This document shows positions 44,501-54,774 of a DNA stretch of 64,000 bases, in pieces. Position 1 is the first letter of the stretch; every line of letters starts with the position of its first letter. This DNA is from Ostrinia nubilalis (Eukaryota > Arthropoda > Insecta > Lepidoptera > Crambidae), in NCBI RefSeq assembly GCF_963855985.1, contig NC_087092.1, forward strand, positions 6,448,001-6,512,000, written 5' to 3'. The notes under the pieces were generated by a model that was given only the letters and a program-made list of their open reading frames with translations, searched no databases and had not been told where the DNA came from. A program made the translations under genes and the position numbers.

Positions 44501-45915
44501 GAGCACACCAGTCGGCAAAAATGTTTAGGACCTTATTACCTCTAAATTCTAAATTGTTTCTAAATTCGCCTCGTTGCGATCGAAAATTACCTCTTTTATC
44601 AGCCGACGACTTAAATTCGGCAGAGCATCATTTACTCATGTCTGTACAACGCGATTCATTGTCCGAAGAGCTTGATTGTGTTAACGCAGGACGCCCCGTT
44701 TCTAGATTAAGTAAACTTAAGAACGTGTCCTTGCTCGTCTGTAACGGTCTTCTACGGTTATCCGGTCGCACATCCGCTTCAGATGCCATTGAGTCCCGCC
44801 CAATTGTCCTTGATGGAAAGCATCAGATAACAAGACTGTTGATTCATGAATACCATATACGATGCGCTCACGCAAACAATGAACTCGTCGTCAACGAAAT
44901 GCGCCAGAAGTTCTACATCATCGGCCTGAGATCTGCCGTCAAACAAGTGGCTTCAAGATGTCAGCGCTGCAGAGTATGGAAGGCTAGACCTGTGCCGCCG
45001 CCCATTGGCGACTTACCAGACGTGCGGATGGCCATCTATGAGCGCCCATTCTCCTACGTCGGTTTGGACTATTTTGGCCCTCTCAATGTCACGATCGGCC
45101 GGAAGCATGCGAAAAGATGGGTCGCGCTCTTTACCTGTATGACTGTCCGAGCAGTTCACCTGGAAATCGTCGATAACCTATCAGCAGACTCTGCGATAAT
45201 GGCCCTACGCCGCTTCATATCTCGTCGAGGCTGCCCGTCTTGCATCTATTCTGACAATGGGACGGCTTTCGTTGGGGCCTCTAAGATGTTAGCGGAAGTC
45301 TATGAGTTCGCGACCACCAAGCGGATACAGTGGAAGTTTATCCCGCCGTCGGCTCCTTTCATGGGTGGATGCTGGGAGAGATTGGTACGGAACGTCAAGT
45401 CTGCGCTATCCGCAACCTTGAAAGAACAGTCACCCAGAGAAGAGACACTCCACACCCTACTCCTTGAAGCAGAGGCTATAGTTAACTCTAGGCCGCTGAC
45501 TCACGTGTCAACGGAACCCGATGCAGAGGAGGCGCTTACGCCGTTTACGTTCCTTATCGGCACCCCTTCGTACGATCTGCAAACACGGCCGTTCGACGAC
45601 ACCGATCTGTCCAGCCGGGCACAGTGGCGGAAGGCACAGCGTCTGGCCGACCATTTTTGGCAGCGCTTCACCAAAGAATACCTGCCCAGCCTAGTCCCTC
45701 GCCGCTCTTCACCGACGGCTTCTACGAGCTTCATCATTGGCGATCTGGTGGTCATAGTGGACGGGACTCTACCCAGGCGTTGTTGGCCACGTGGCCGCAT
45801 CGTTGCTACCTACCCTGGCAAGGACCGGATAGTTAGGGTAGTGGATGTTCAAACTAAAGGGGGTGTCCTGCGTCGGCCCGTAAAAAAATTGGCCAAGCTG
45901 GTCGTTTCACCCTAA
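41548..45915 (+). CDS. BEL/Pao gag-pol, 3' part (nucleocapsid to integrase)
   Basis: Continuation of the frame broken at 36571; the phase is preserved across insert plus target repeat. Numbering from codon 41575: zinc knuckles CKYCATGTHEVSEC (58-71) and CRKCLRKGSHLYKNC (92-106); protease ALLDDGSSATLLD (DDG 182-184); reverse transcriptase with GDIREMFPQVKI and YMDDY (592-596); RNase H with LCDASELAYACVAYW (D774) and the SDSITVLKWL block; integrase zinc finger (about 1090-1131) and catalytic DYFGPL (about 1164), SDNGTAF (about 1226) and WERL (about 1267); a C-terminal DUF5641-like tail (about 1345-1440) with VVIVDGTLPRRCWPRGRI. No internal stop or missing catalytic residue. Without the insert the polyprotein would be about 1882 codons, normal for the family. 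YMDD in place of YVDD is usual in BEL/Pao. Confidence 0.97.
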   Translation, partial: GSGKFKLEILSDFLENEAYLQTKFGVVMSEPTFVKSQSQPVKTKDKIYQNVVSSSSPSQPKSSESLCKYCATGTHEVSECIGFKSLGVDDRWQWVMDNKVCRKCLRKGSHLYKNCKKQCEVDGCVANRRHHTLLHKLRSDLSASTTQPEEQAAIVAHNAAPIVSKRQPLLKIIPVTLSGKKGSVDTFALLDDGSSATLLDRSVANALEDEGPRERLRIHCIGGLTKLSDVSFVNIKVRGRYSSDTFEIRARSIPNLNLSAQTASFDDVQRFSHLTDLADVLAYGDAQPTCLIGTDNWHLLLTQSVRRGTKSEPAAALTPLGWVLFGFMGNTASSVEFVNHVNQVEDDQLDNNLEHLVKNYYKLDSIGIEKKLHSSPSDKRAIEILDETTVRLTSGRFQTGILWRDNIKIIPDSKRLALSRFQSLESKMAKDKTYATSYKQNIQGMIDKGYAELCSGPPTGNITWYLPHFGVVHPHKKKLRVVHDAAAKCNGVSLNSMLLSGPDLLQPLLAIVMRFREGKIAITGDIREMFPQVKIRPEDRDAQRFLWRDDPQSPLLEYRMSSMIFGATSSPCTALYLKNKNALEFQNSYPKAAQSIIENHYMDDYLESFESVEEAARLASEIVTVHKAAGFEMRSWVSNHAEALTLLPLDLRATEASEVGLGPSSPSRIRVLGLTWLVGDDPLSFLKSIPKFPPTLTKRSALSLLMSIYDPLGLITPLIIKGRILFQKTWKLGLDWDQKLSEGLFLKYQSWFRELENLSGSAIPRCYSEGKQVIESQLHVLCDASELAYACVAYWRFVLSDGSVKLALIGGKARLAPLKPATIPRMELQAALIGARFAAYIIEAHKNKPFKTFLWSDSITVLKWLRSDACTFKPFVSFRVAEISDLTDVQSWRYVPSGLNVADDATRDTAEFSLHSRWFTGPTYLLSPEATWPREPLYTDSSTTSEIKMVECLVVPSAESPALSPVVADHRRFSRWIRLLRATARAHQSAKMFRTLLPLNSKLFLNSPRCDRKLPLLSADDLNSAEHHLLMSVQRDSLSEELDCVNAGRPVSRLSKLKNVSLLVCNGLLRLSGRTSASDAIESRPIVLDGKHQITRLLIHEYHIRCAHANNELVVNEMRQKFYIIGLRSAVKQVASRCQRCRVWKARPVPPPIGDLPDVRMAIYERPFSYVGLDYFGPLNVTIGRKHAKRWVALFTCMTVRAVHLEIVDNLSADSAIMALRRFISRRGCPSCIYSDNGTAFVGASKMLAEVYEFATTKRIQWKFIPPSAPFMGGCWERLVRNVKSALSATLKEQSPREETLHTLLLEAEAIVNSRPLTHVSTEPDAEEALTPFTFLIGTPSYDLQTRPFDDTDLSSRAQWRKAQRLADHFWQRFTKEYLPSLVPRRSSPTASTSFIIGDLVVIVDGTLPRRCWPRGRIVATYPGKDRIVRVVDVQTKGGVLRRPVKKLAKLVVSP

Positions 45916-45930
45916 ACCTGGTGCTTACAC

Positions 45931-45942
45931 CGCCGGGGGCCA
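45931..45942 (+). other. BEL/Pao polypurine tract
   Basis: CGCCGGGGGCCA directly before the 3' LTR, a short G-rich tract typical of BEL/Pao elements. Confidence 0.65.
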
Positions 45943-46070
45943 TGTTCACGACCACCTTTTTTATAAGCCTTTTACATACTTTTTTGTACCATAGATTTAC
46001 CATAGATTTACATAATTATTAAGAAAAAATAAACCAGTGTCAAACTAGCTTCTGTTTGTTTCACTCAACA
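45943..46070 (+). repeat. BEL/Pao 3' LTR
   Basis: 128 bp, identical base for base to 35115-35242, followed by GAAGG. Confidence 0.95.
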
Positions 46071-46075
46071 GAAGG

Positions 46076-47335
46076 AATAGTTAGGTTAGTGACGTAATCT
46101 AGAATTACGTAATTTCTATGTAATGTAATAATGTCACGACTATAAATAAATAAGTTTTTATTCGGAATTGTTATTTTTTTTAAATATTTTTTGTATTTTT
46201 ATTTATGCAAACACAACTTTTACGCATATTATTTGCTTTGTCTGCGGGTCAACATTATCACAATATTAGAAACATCTCTTAGAAATTGTGGTAGCATCAG
46301 TTATGTATATTCATAAAATTTTATGTAATTTATTTAACATCAATGAAAACACCGGCCAGTTCAAATGCGAATCCGCAAAACTTCGCAACACTACATCGAA
46401 AATATTTCGGTGATTTCAAACGCATCCCAACGATCCCTCGATGGAATCATGCCCGAAAATAAATTAAACCCATGAAACTTGAAAGGGTTCCGCGATTCCG
46501 CCACGGGTCCCTAAAAACTGTGCCTAACCAATGTGCGTCCCTCAAATAGCGAAAGTATTTTGGGGCACACCGCCGGTAAACGCTCTAGACAAGGGTGAGA
46601 TTAAATATTAAAATGGCGGTTAGGAATTTCAGGTGGAAAAGTAGCGGGCATGCGCGGAGCCGCATCCCTGGACATTTTGAAATCCAGTTAATTTGCTATG
46701 CCCGGGCTGAAATTTTAAATAAGTGATTTTTTTTCGTTTTAAAAGGGGAAAGGCCGGTATAGGTCATTATTTACACGCGCTGGCACAAACTTTTTTGACC
46801 GAAAATAGGAATGAAACAGCAAATAACGAAAATGTGCGCGACATTTAACGAAACGCATTAAGGCGATTAGAGTCCTCAATGACCTTGGGCGTTTGACCTT
46901 CACGCCGCAAGCAACACCCGCGTACCCCGCACCAAAAACTCCGATTTGACACCGATCAAAAATACACGGGCATAAGTAGATACAGAATAGAAGCTCTTTT
47001 TTCATGACATTACTGCCTATTATTTTAAACTGAAATTAATGAACCTTGATGTCGGTGTCATTTAACTCAGGCGTAAAGGTATTTAATAAAAATAACAAAA
47101 TCCATGAACGGGATTTTGTACGGGATAAAATTTTATTTTATTTTTCGTAAATTTTCTAATGCTTTTGTCGGTTCAGTCGTTCTCGAAATTTGAACAAACC
47201 CGACTTTATTACAAGCTTTTATTTAGCTTGCAATTTATGATGTATAGTAGTAGGTAATTACATAAATGTTTGTTCGGGTGGAATCTTGCAAGCTGAATTA
47301 GTTAGACCAACTTCCTGACGACAACTAGGCTAGAT
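46076..47335. other. AT-rich non-coding stretch
   Basis: No supported gene. It holds one half of an inverted repeat pair (46857-46880, partner 49908-49934). Confidence 0.45.
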
Positions 47336-47598
47336 GACAAAATTTCAATTATTTGTCCGTCAGACAGATAATTAGAAAATATTAGACTCGTATTTTTTTT
47401 TCTTTCATAATTAAATAATAACAGTGCTACATCGAGTTGAAATGGCGCGATACGCCACGCTTGAGTAGAATTTTTACTCAAATGTGACGTCACGCGACAT
47501 TTCAACTCAATATAATACTGAAATTATTCGATTATGGAAAAAATAAAAAAAAATTCCAATTATCTGTCTGACGGACTAAATAGAATTTCGATTTCATT
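47336..47598. mobile_element. Fold-back MITE with nested inverted repeats
   Basis: Outer arms ATTTGTCCGTCAGACAGATA (47351) and its inverse ending at 47581 differ at one or two positions. An inner pair, GAGTTGAAATGGCGCG at 47434 and its inverse ending at 47508, flanks a further short palindrome TTGAGTAGAATTTTTACTCAA-like. The whole could fold into one long hairpin. No coding capacity. Confidence 0.65.
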
Positions 47599-47958
47599 AC
47601 CCAGTCATCATCCCTATTGGAACGCATTAGTACCTAGTATTGTCTATGGCCTAAAAAAGCAAATGTTTCTGCTTTTGTCTATTGTCATTCTCTCTGTGTC
47701 ACTTATGTAATACCTTGTAAAAACGATAAAAATGGCAAAATAATGATGAAACATAATTTCATATTTTTGGTTCAGTTTAGCTTGGTCTCTGAGCTCCGAT
47801 TCACTCTCTTTTTCATATTTTCGTAGTGATGCCGCTGTTATTTCGCTTTGTACTAGCATTCTAAGACTTATTTAATAAGAAAAAACAGTATTGCAAGCTT
47901 AATTCAATAATATTGGGTGATAGCCGAAGAAATTTTATATCGCATAGAGAGTCGCGCG
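47599..47958. other. AT-rich non-coding stretch
   Basis: Nothing supported. Confidence 0.5.
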
Positions 47959-48196
47959 TAACCTTTTCGACGACGGGCGCGTGGCGTGCTTTCGACGCTG
48001 GCGCCGCGACTAAAACAACAGCAACCCATGGGGTGGGAAAAGCGCAGAGAGCTGAGGTAAGCTCTTTATTTCGCTCACAATGAGCAAGCGACAGGCTACT
48101 AAAAATGAGAAATATGTGTAACAAGTAAAAAAAAAGTTATGAACGAAAATGTGTTAGGCGCGGTCGATTCGACGCCGCGCGCCCGCTTGAAGGTTA
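47959..48196. mobile_element. GC-rich fold-back repeat
   Basis: TAACCTTTTCGACGACGGGC near the left end and an imperfect inverted copy ending AAGGTTA on the right, both unusually CG-rich for the region. About 238 bp, with an A/T-rich centre. Probably a non-autonomous transposon; family unknown. Confidence 0.4.
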
Positions 48197-48796
48197 AGCA
48201 TGCCTTGACGTCATGTGCCTCATCTTCTGAACTTTGGTGCGCTTCATCTCTTTAAATTTTCATAAGTTTAAAAAAGTGAAAAATACATCTAGAGTTTTTT
48301 TTTGGTAAGTTCACCGACGGACTAATTCAAACTCTTGCTACTTTCTTGCTTTATCCACGAAACATCCCTATTCTTCGAAATTATTACGATCTACAAACGT
48401 AAAATCTCTGCTACTACGCCGCAGTAAATTCCCCATCATAAATAAAAAAATAAATAAAAAGATTTTTTTAACATAAGCTCTTGTATGCTAATAATTTTGG
48501 TTTCATGACATGCTCCTAAAATTCATCACCTTATAAGAGGATTTCAGTTTTTATCTGCGAAACTTTTTAATAATAAGTACGTTTCATGGTTTGGTAATTT
48601 AGGGAAGTTTATTTGCACTTAACATGAAAAATATGGTATCAATGTACTGTGTACCTATGCACCTTCAGTGGCAACAACAAGGTCTACTGAGTACCCATAG
48701 TCTACTAAAGGCATGAAATAGATTAATTTCACTAAAAATTAAAACCAACTCCAAAACGAATCACCAAAAGGTAGGCTGCCACCGACTCTGAAAATG
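48197..48796. other. AT-rich non-coding stretch
   Basis: Nothing supported. Confidence 0.5.
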
Positions 48797-49140
48797 GCTA
48801 ATTTTGTAATCAGTATCCAAATTTTTTAATAAGCTCTATAGAACAATTCAATACCACTTTATCTTAATTTTTTTTAATGTGACAGGAGGCAAACGAGCAA
48901 ACGGATCACCTGTTGGTAAATGATTACCGTCGCCCATAGACACCCGCAGACCCAGGGGCGTTATAGGTACACACAATTAAAAATAACTAATTGTGTTGTT
49001 TTCGCGAAGAATTATTAAAAATAATTATATTGAAAATCTAATTCTAATAAGTATGAAAAATATAAATTGTTTTCTTCACGTAAATCGATTAAGTTACAGA
49101 TTCTGACTAGCTCCTAATTTGGATACTGATTGCAAAGGCC
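48797..49140. repeat. Partial relative of the 5609-6060 inverted-repeat element
   Basis: GTAATCAGTATCCAAATTTT at 48797-48840 and GGATACTGATTGCAAA at 49120 form inverted arms like the inner part of the 5609-6060 element. The CAGGGTG termini are missing. The interior holds a different repeat (48870-48972). Confidence 0.5.
48870..48972 (+). repeat. Dispersed repeat (AGGCAAACGAGC type)
   Basis: GACAGGAGGCAAACGAGC, AACGGATCACCTG, GATTACCGTCGCCCATAGAC and a CCAGGGGCG end. It is a fuller copy of the module at 1905-1975 and a very common lepidopteran repeat. Confidence 0.6.
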
Positions 49141-49336
49141 TAGTAAATAAATAACGTAATAATTTTTCTACTTGTATATATCTAGTGCAGGTGTTTTGGA
49201 GTCAATTATAGTTTTTTTACACTAATAGATTCTATTCAGGTAGAAAATAGCGTCTGAGCGCGTCATAATTCAATTGTATCGTCTGACTGCACGTACTCTA
49301 TGAACAATTCTGACATAAAATCTATTGTCGAACAAA

Positions 49337-49464
49337 AGCTGGGTTGCACCATCTTACTTCAACTTCGACAAGCGTCAAAAGTCTGTCTAACTACATACAA
49401 AAAACACCGGTTATCGCCAAAGCTACGGTCAAAGTTAGGTCACGTCAGGTGGTGCAACTCAGCC
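49337..49464. mobile_element. AGGCTGAGTTGCACC-family MITE
   Basis: Starts AGCTGGGTTGCACCATC and ends GGTGGTGCAACTCAGCC, with ACACCGGTTATCG inside. This is the best-preserved right terminus among the copies here. Confidence 0.75.
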
Positions 49465-52400
49465 AAAGAAAAAAATCATTTTGATCGCTAATGTCAGTTT
49501 GCAGCGAGTGACACAACCTCCCCGTCTGAAGGCCAGCGGCCGACTGCCGCCCGCACCCCGCGAAGGCCCCCTCAACAGCAAAACGTTCGGAATTTATCAA
49601 AAGTAAAATTTATGAATGAAAGTAATGTTCGATTGAAAAACGCAACGTGTCATTTAAAGATTAAAGAATTCCTAATCTATTCGTGCAAAAATCTTTCAAA
49701 TTAACATAGCCGTTTTGGAGGAGTAGGGAATTTAAGTAAAAAATCGATGTCCCGTATTTATTTTTTTAATCCAAAACAAAGAGACGTAGCGAAAATTCAA
49801 ACGTCACAAATGTAGTCCTTGAACTGTTGTATAACATATATTTTTTTCAACTATTTCTGTCAAGCAGTAAAAGAGGAGTAGGCTTTACAAAATGCCCATT
49901 TGGCGCGGATTGAGGACTCTAATCGCCTTAATCTTTAACGGCCAAGACTCTAGACATAACAGAAAATCTATTATTTGTGCGTAATCTTTGTGGCGATTAA
50001 CATGATAAAGTTCATGTAAGTTCTTATCCAGACATAATAACAATAACGAATCAGCTCGTTATGGATATTTTTACACGATCGAGATTCACACTACCTCTAT
50101 CGTTTCCATTCTCAAAAAAATGGTCGGCATCACGCAAGAATGAGCCATCAAAGCAATTTTAATCAAACGTACATTCAAAACTGGAAACGCAAAAGGGGAA
50201 ACGCTCAAATTAAAATTAGCTGTGTAACAAATTTGAGTACAAGCAACGCAAACACGAGGCGACGTAGTTAGGCGCGTCGCGCGTCGTGTGGGAGCGCGAT
50301 AAGCGCAACTAATGATTGATATACTCATACGTCTCCAAACTAATGACAGGGTGAACCATGTTGACTTTCAAGTTATTAATTAATATTCCTATTATTTACG
50401 CGGTGATTATACATTTTGGGGCAAATTGTTAAAGTTTTAAAGTTGACATTGTGATACTAAATTGGATGTTCAAACACCGAATAAAAAGAGAATAACACTT
50501 TTTTTTCGTAACGCTTACAATGGGTGTGTGTATGTTTTCTGTTGTGTACCATTCAATTGGGTGTTTGCATTTATGATTATGCACAACAAAACGTTAATAG
50601 GTAAAACAAATACAAACTCTGAAATAAATCATCATGTTAGGTTAATCAGTGGAGGATTTTTAAGAATATTTTGGTATACTTTTTACAAATGACCTGGTGG
50701 TGATCATAACCACAATCCGTATTCTAATGCATAAAAAAGCCTCCGTTTTTTTTAATTCAAAAGTAGTTATTTTAAAAATAGAATCTCTATCAACCAGAAC
50801 AGGGATCGACGCGAGACTAGTTCGAAATAAGAAACGAGTTCACACTCTATGCATAAAGCGATCAAGAGCCGAGCGCAACTCGGAACTGTGTTACCTGTTA
50901 CTGCAGAACACCTGATCTGACTGTCAATGGCTGCAACTTGCAACCGCACGTGGGGGAATAATTTCTATGCCACGAAAACGATTTTCTTCAATTCTGATTT
51001 CCCTTGAAGTAGGTGAAACTAACGCTCACGATGCAAATGCTGAACGCTTACGATTTCAACCGCAAGTTTTGTTTGAGCATGAGTACTGCTTAATCCGACT
51101 CGTTCTTTTTAGATTGTGGGAAGTTTAGAATTTGAGAGAACTGTGAGCTTTCAAAGTGGGAAGTGGGTACGTTGCTAACTCGGATTCGGGAATGATTCTG
51201 CTGGATTGTTGAGTTTGTTGTAATTTTAATTGGATTTTTTCAGCTCGGCTGTTAAATACTCTTTTTGATTAAACTCAACTATTTTCGTTGGCATTAATAA
51301 AAGGCTCAAAAATATTTGTGTAGGTTTTGAACTTTTGTCTGTCTTATCGGATTCAAATACCGAAAGTAATAAAGATAACGGTAATATACAAAATAAACTT
51401 TAGTTTTTTGTACAAAACTAAAAATAGTATCCACATAGCTTCTTTGGTTTAAATATTTGCACAACGAATTCTAATTTTAAGCCCCGACTCATTTCGTCAA
51501 ACAACAAAATACAGGGTGAAAACATTTTTCAATACGACGGCATCCCCCAAAATTTTTTATCACATGCTTTGAAACTCGCCAAGCTTGTACCGTGATCCTT
51601 CCAGAAGTTTCTCGACTTTCCTAATTTCATTGCGGTATTTGTTGTAAGTGAAAAGACATCCTGTTATGAGACTTTCAATATGAAAGTAATTGTTAACGAA
51701 TACTTCGTGTGGGTATTACTCAAAAATACTTTATGGGGGTGCGTGTTTTATGGGCTACAACAATGTTATGTTAAATTAATATGAATAAAAAAATGGGGTT
51801 CGCTGCAGGCTGTGCTTTTAATTTAATGTTGCATAGATTTTTCAGTGTAAGTAGCGAGCCAATAATTTTAATTTTAAAATATCATTGCCATTATGCAAAA
51901 TTCAAATTTGAAACACACACAAAGTTAGCGACGATTTCACGATTTATTAATAATAACATTATCTGTTATTTAATTTTTTATCGTTTAATAAAAAAATACT
52001 CAATTTTGTAATCTGGTTATTTTTAAGGCATTGTCCATTGTAATTGTCTACAATTTACAAAAAAAAATGTTTTGCCGTAACAAAATTAAAAACAAAGCTT
52101 AAAAATAAGCGGATTGAGTGAAGAACTCTTAAAAAGTAACAAGAAAGAATCACATCAATTGTTTGGCTGCTTGAGGTGGCAGAGCGTTTGAAAAATTTCC
52201 ACGTGAAAACAGGATAAAAGTTACAATGTTTTGCCGCAAGTTTGCATCGTCACGCCATTCGTAAAGTTGACTAGCGTGCGAAATACCTTATTCCATTCAA
52301 ATTGTGGGTAAGGAACACTTTTAGAAATTTTGTTTACAATGCGGCAATTATGCAAATATGCAGGACTTAGAGATTATTCAGGTGCACTTTGGCACTTTGG

Positions 52401-53269
52401 ACGTGAATTAATTTAGCTTTAGTTTGCTGCGAATGTATTTTGTTGGGTTTCAGGATTTTGTACTTTGAAAGCCTTATTTTAAGTTGGATTTGAACCCAAA
52501 AAATATGGCTCATGTCACTGCTTTAACCACTGTGTTTGGATTGGTTTTCAAGTCTGATTTATCGTTGTTAACATAGCTAAAGATTTGAGTATTAATAAGG
52601 ATTATTGCTAAATTATTTACACTTAGCAATCGCATGATACATCACAATCAAACAATTCGTAGCGGCTCAGCCATATCAATGTACATACATATATAAAGTT
52701 AATGGCTCCATGAGCAGATATCAAGAAGGAAAGCTGGTTTGGTGCCAATTTTATAAATTAGAGCTACTTTCATTGAAACATGCCGCTTTAAATATTCCAG
52801 CGAAATGATAAGTGCCTCAGTATTTTGTGAATCTGCTTTTACATATTCATTTGTTAAGTGAAAAGGTAATTGAAACTTTTTGAGTTAGCTAGTTGCAGGA
52901 TTTTTTGTTACACTCGTTGGAAATAACAACTTTACACTTTCAAAGTTCATTTTGGATGCACTATGTTTTGTCATTTCAAGTTTGAGTATTGATCTTGTGT
53001 CAAAGAATGATGTAGCGTTGTCTGTAATGGCAAGACTCTAATGGTTAATGTGCATGAAATTGCAAGGATAAAATTTGAATATGGTCAGTCTTAGATTAAT
53101 GAAGCAAAGGTGGATTTTATACAAGCGTTTCTTCTAAAATAAAGCTCAAATCATATTAATAATGTCATCCAAATTCATCTTCCATGTTCATCTTCCATGT
53201 TCCACGTTTTCAGTTGTGTTTGACTTTGTTAGCTGTCAGAATGTAGGGAAAAAACATTTCCCCTTCTTC
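49465..53269. other. AT-rich non-coding stretch
   Basis: No supported gene. It includes the inverted-repeat partner at 49908-49934 and a possible tRNA-derived SINE remnant at 52484-52540. Confidence 0.45.
52484..52540 (-). repeat. Possible tRNA-derived SINE remnant
   Basis: The minus strand reads GTGGTTAAAGCAGTGACATG and about 15 nt later GGGTTCAAATCC. The second is a near-canonical RNA polymerase III B box and the first is A-box-like. No cloverleaf is possible, so a SINE head is more likely than a tRNA gene. Confidence 0.3.
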
Positions 53270-53282
53270 TGGCGCAGTCGGG
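53270..53282 (+). other. Possible fossil Ty3/gypsy primer-binding site
   Basis: TTCTGGCGCAGTCGGG closely matches the TGGCGCAGTCGG primer site of many insect gypsy-like elements. No clear LTR end or coding remnant surrounds it. Confidence 0.25.
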
Positions 53283-53687
53283 TAAAAAGGTCCCCTTTGC
53301 CTCACCTTTCTTGCGCTTACTATCTATCTAGGCTTTACTAATCTAAGGTCTCATCGATTTCTATTCTATTCTATTTCATTTCTAGAGTGCAAAATCCAAC
53401 CGTATATCAACAAACTCTCCTGAGTGCAGAAAATAATCCCATATCATCCGCATCGCTTCGCAACGCATAAAGGCCGGCACTTTCAATTACATTCTCATCT
53501 CGTAATGAGCTGTTTACTGCGGTAATAACTGATATTGGACGTAAATCTGACTATAAGTGGGCGATCTTGATTGGCTGTTTAATTTTCTCATTGGATATTT
53601 AAAATGATACTCGTCGCTTGTCTTTAAAATCGTTGATTTAAGTAATTAAAATGTTTTTAATCCCTGCTGGTATTTTAAACGCGAAAA

Positions 53688-53872
53688 TAACTCTGTCTGT
53701 TACGATTTTACGCCTAAACCACTGAACTGGTTTGAATGAAATTTGGTAGAGAGATAGTTTGAGTGCCGATGAAGGACATAATATTATAAGTTTGTATCCC
53801 TGTTTTTGAAACAGGGACGCGCGCGATAAAGTATTTCTGTGACAGACAAAATTTCACGCGGGTGAAGCCTTG
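53688..53872 (+). repeat. Dispersed repeat fragment
   Basis: Carries AACTCTGTCTGTTACG, AAACCACTGAACTGG, TGAATGAAATTTGGTAGAGA and TTTCACGCGGGTGAAGCC. This set of phrases is shared in style with Helitron-derived repeats of Lepidoptera. The ends are not defined. Confidence 0.4.
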
Positions 53873-54239
53873 GGTAAGGGCCAGTATGAAATGTCTACGG
53901 AATCCTGAAGTTATTTACATTATCAGACCCAAAACGCTGAAGTAATGGTTCATTAAACGCGTAATTAAAAATAAAGAAAAACTTTAAAACGGAAAGGCAT
54001 TATCTAATGATGTTAATTAACTCCTGCAGCGGGGTTAACGACTACGTGATCGCATGGACATAATGTTTACAACAAAATTACCGATTCGGCGAAGCGCTAT
54101 CGTATAAAAGTCTTCATTTTCATTACATCCTCCCTAAATAGTTATAAGGAAGTTTGTTATTTGGCTGTCAGTCAGCTTTTAAAAGCCGAACAACAAAGTT
54201 AAAACGAAGTAATTAAAAAAGAAAACACAAAATACTTAC
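53873..54239. other. AT-rich non-coding stretch
   Basis: Nothing supported. On the minus strand it would be the start of an intron if the exon candidate at 54240-54443 is real. Confidence 0.4.
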
Positions 54240-54443
54240 AAAGTCGGAAGCTCGGCTCTCTTCACTTAAATTACTTGCGATTACACCGACAAAACGTTTA
54301 ATGAAACACGTAAAATCGCGTAGTGGTCTGCGCGGAGTCACGCCACACGCCACGGACGCGTTGCGGACGCGCCACGCTCTCGTATACCGTGTCAATAGAG
54401 ACTGGCAATTTTTGTGACAAATGACATCGAATGACATTGACAC
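54240..54443 (-). other. Candidate minus-strand first exon with donor
   Basis: A CpG-richer block runs on the minus strand into CCGACTTT followed by GTAAGTATTT. A frame from ATG 54443 (MSMSFDVICHKNC, ending SEESRASDF at the donor) is open, but the base composition and unfamiliar residues suggest an untranslated leader instead. It could be the start of a gene running leftward. No TATA box or initiator stands out. Confidence 0.2.
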
Positions 54444-54774
54444 CTATCTATCTATTGTTAAATTATAACTAAATCAAAGTTGATATTAAAATAGTTTAAT
54501 CTTGTTTTGAATCGACATTTAATCAATTAGATACAAAACTTTCAATTTCCATTGACGCAGACTATCCTACTAGACCCTACTAAAATCAATATTGTGAAAA
54601 TTTGTAAAAATGTTTGTTACTATTTCCAGGCCTGTTCATCTCCGCGAGTTTAAATCGAAAACAAAACACGCACGATGGCCCACCTACAGGATACTATTCG
54701 ACAAAGCTTCACATACGAGCGAACCTTGACTCACGCACGCGTATTCTTGTGTATGATGGAAGAAAATAAAGAAA

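Larger units (their letters stand above)
35110..46075 (+). mobile_element. BEL/Pao LTR retrotransposon carrying a nested copia element
   Basis: Complete structure: GAAGG target duplication (35110-35114 and 46071-46075), 128-bp LTRs, tRNA primer-binding site, gag-pol frame, purine-rich tract and 3' LTR. Without the 4976-bp copia insert and one duplicated 5-bp target it is about 5.98 kb. The order gag, zinc knuckles, protease, reverse transcriptase, RNase H, integrase is BEL/Pao-like and there is no env. Both LTRs are identical, so insertion is recent on an evolutionary scale. The copia insert now breaks the gag. Confidence 0.95.
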
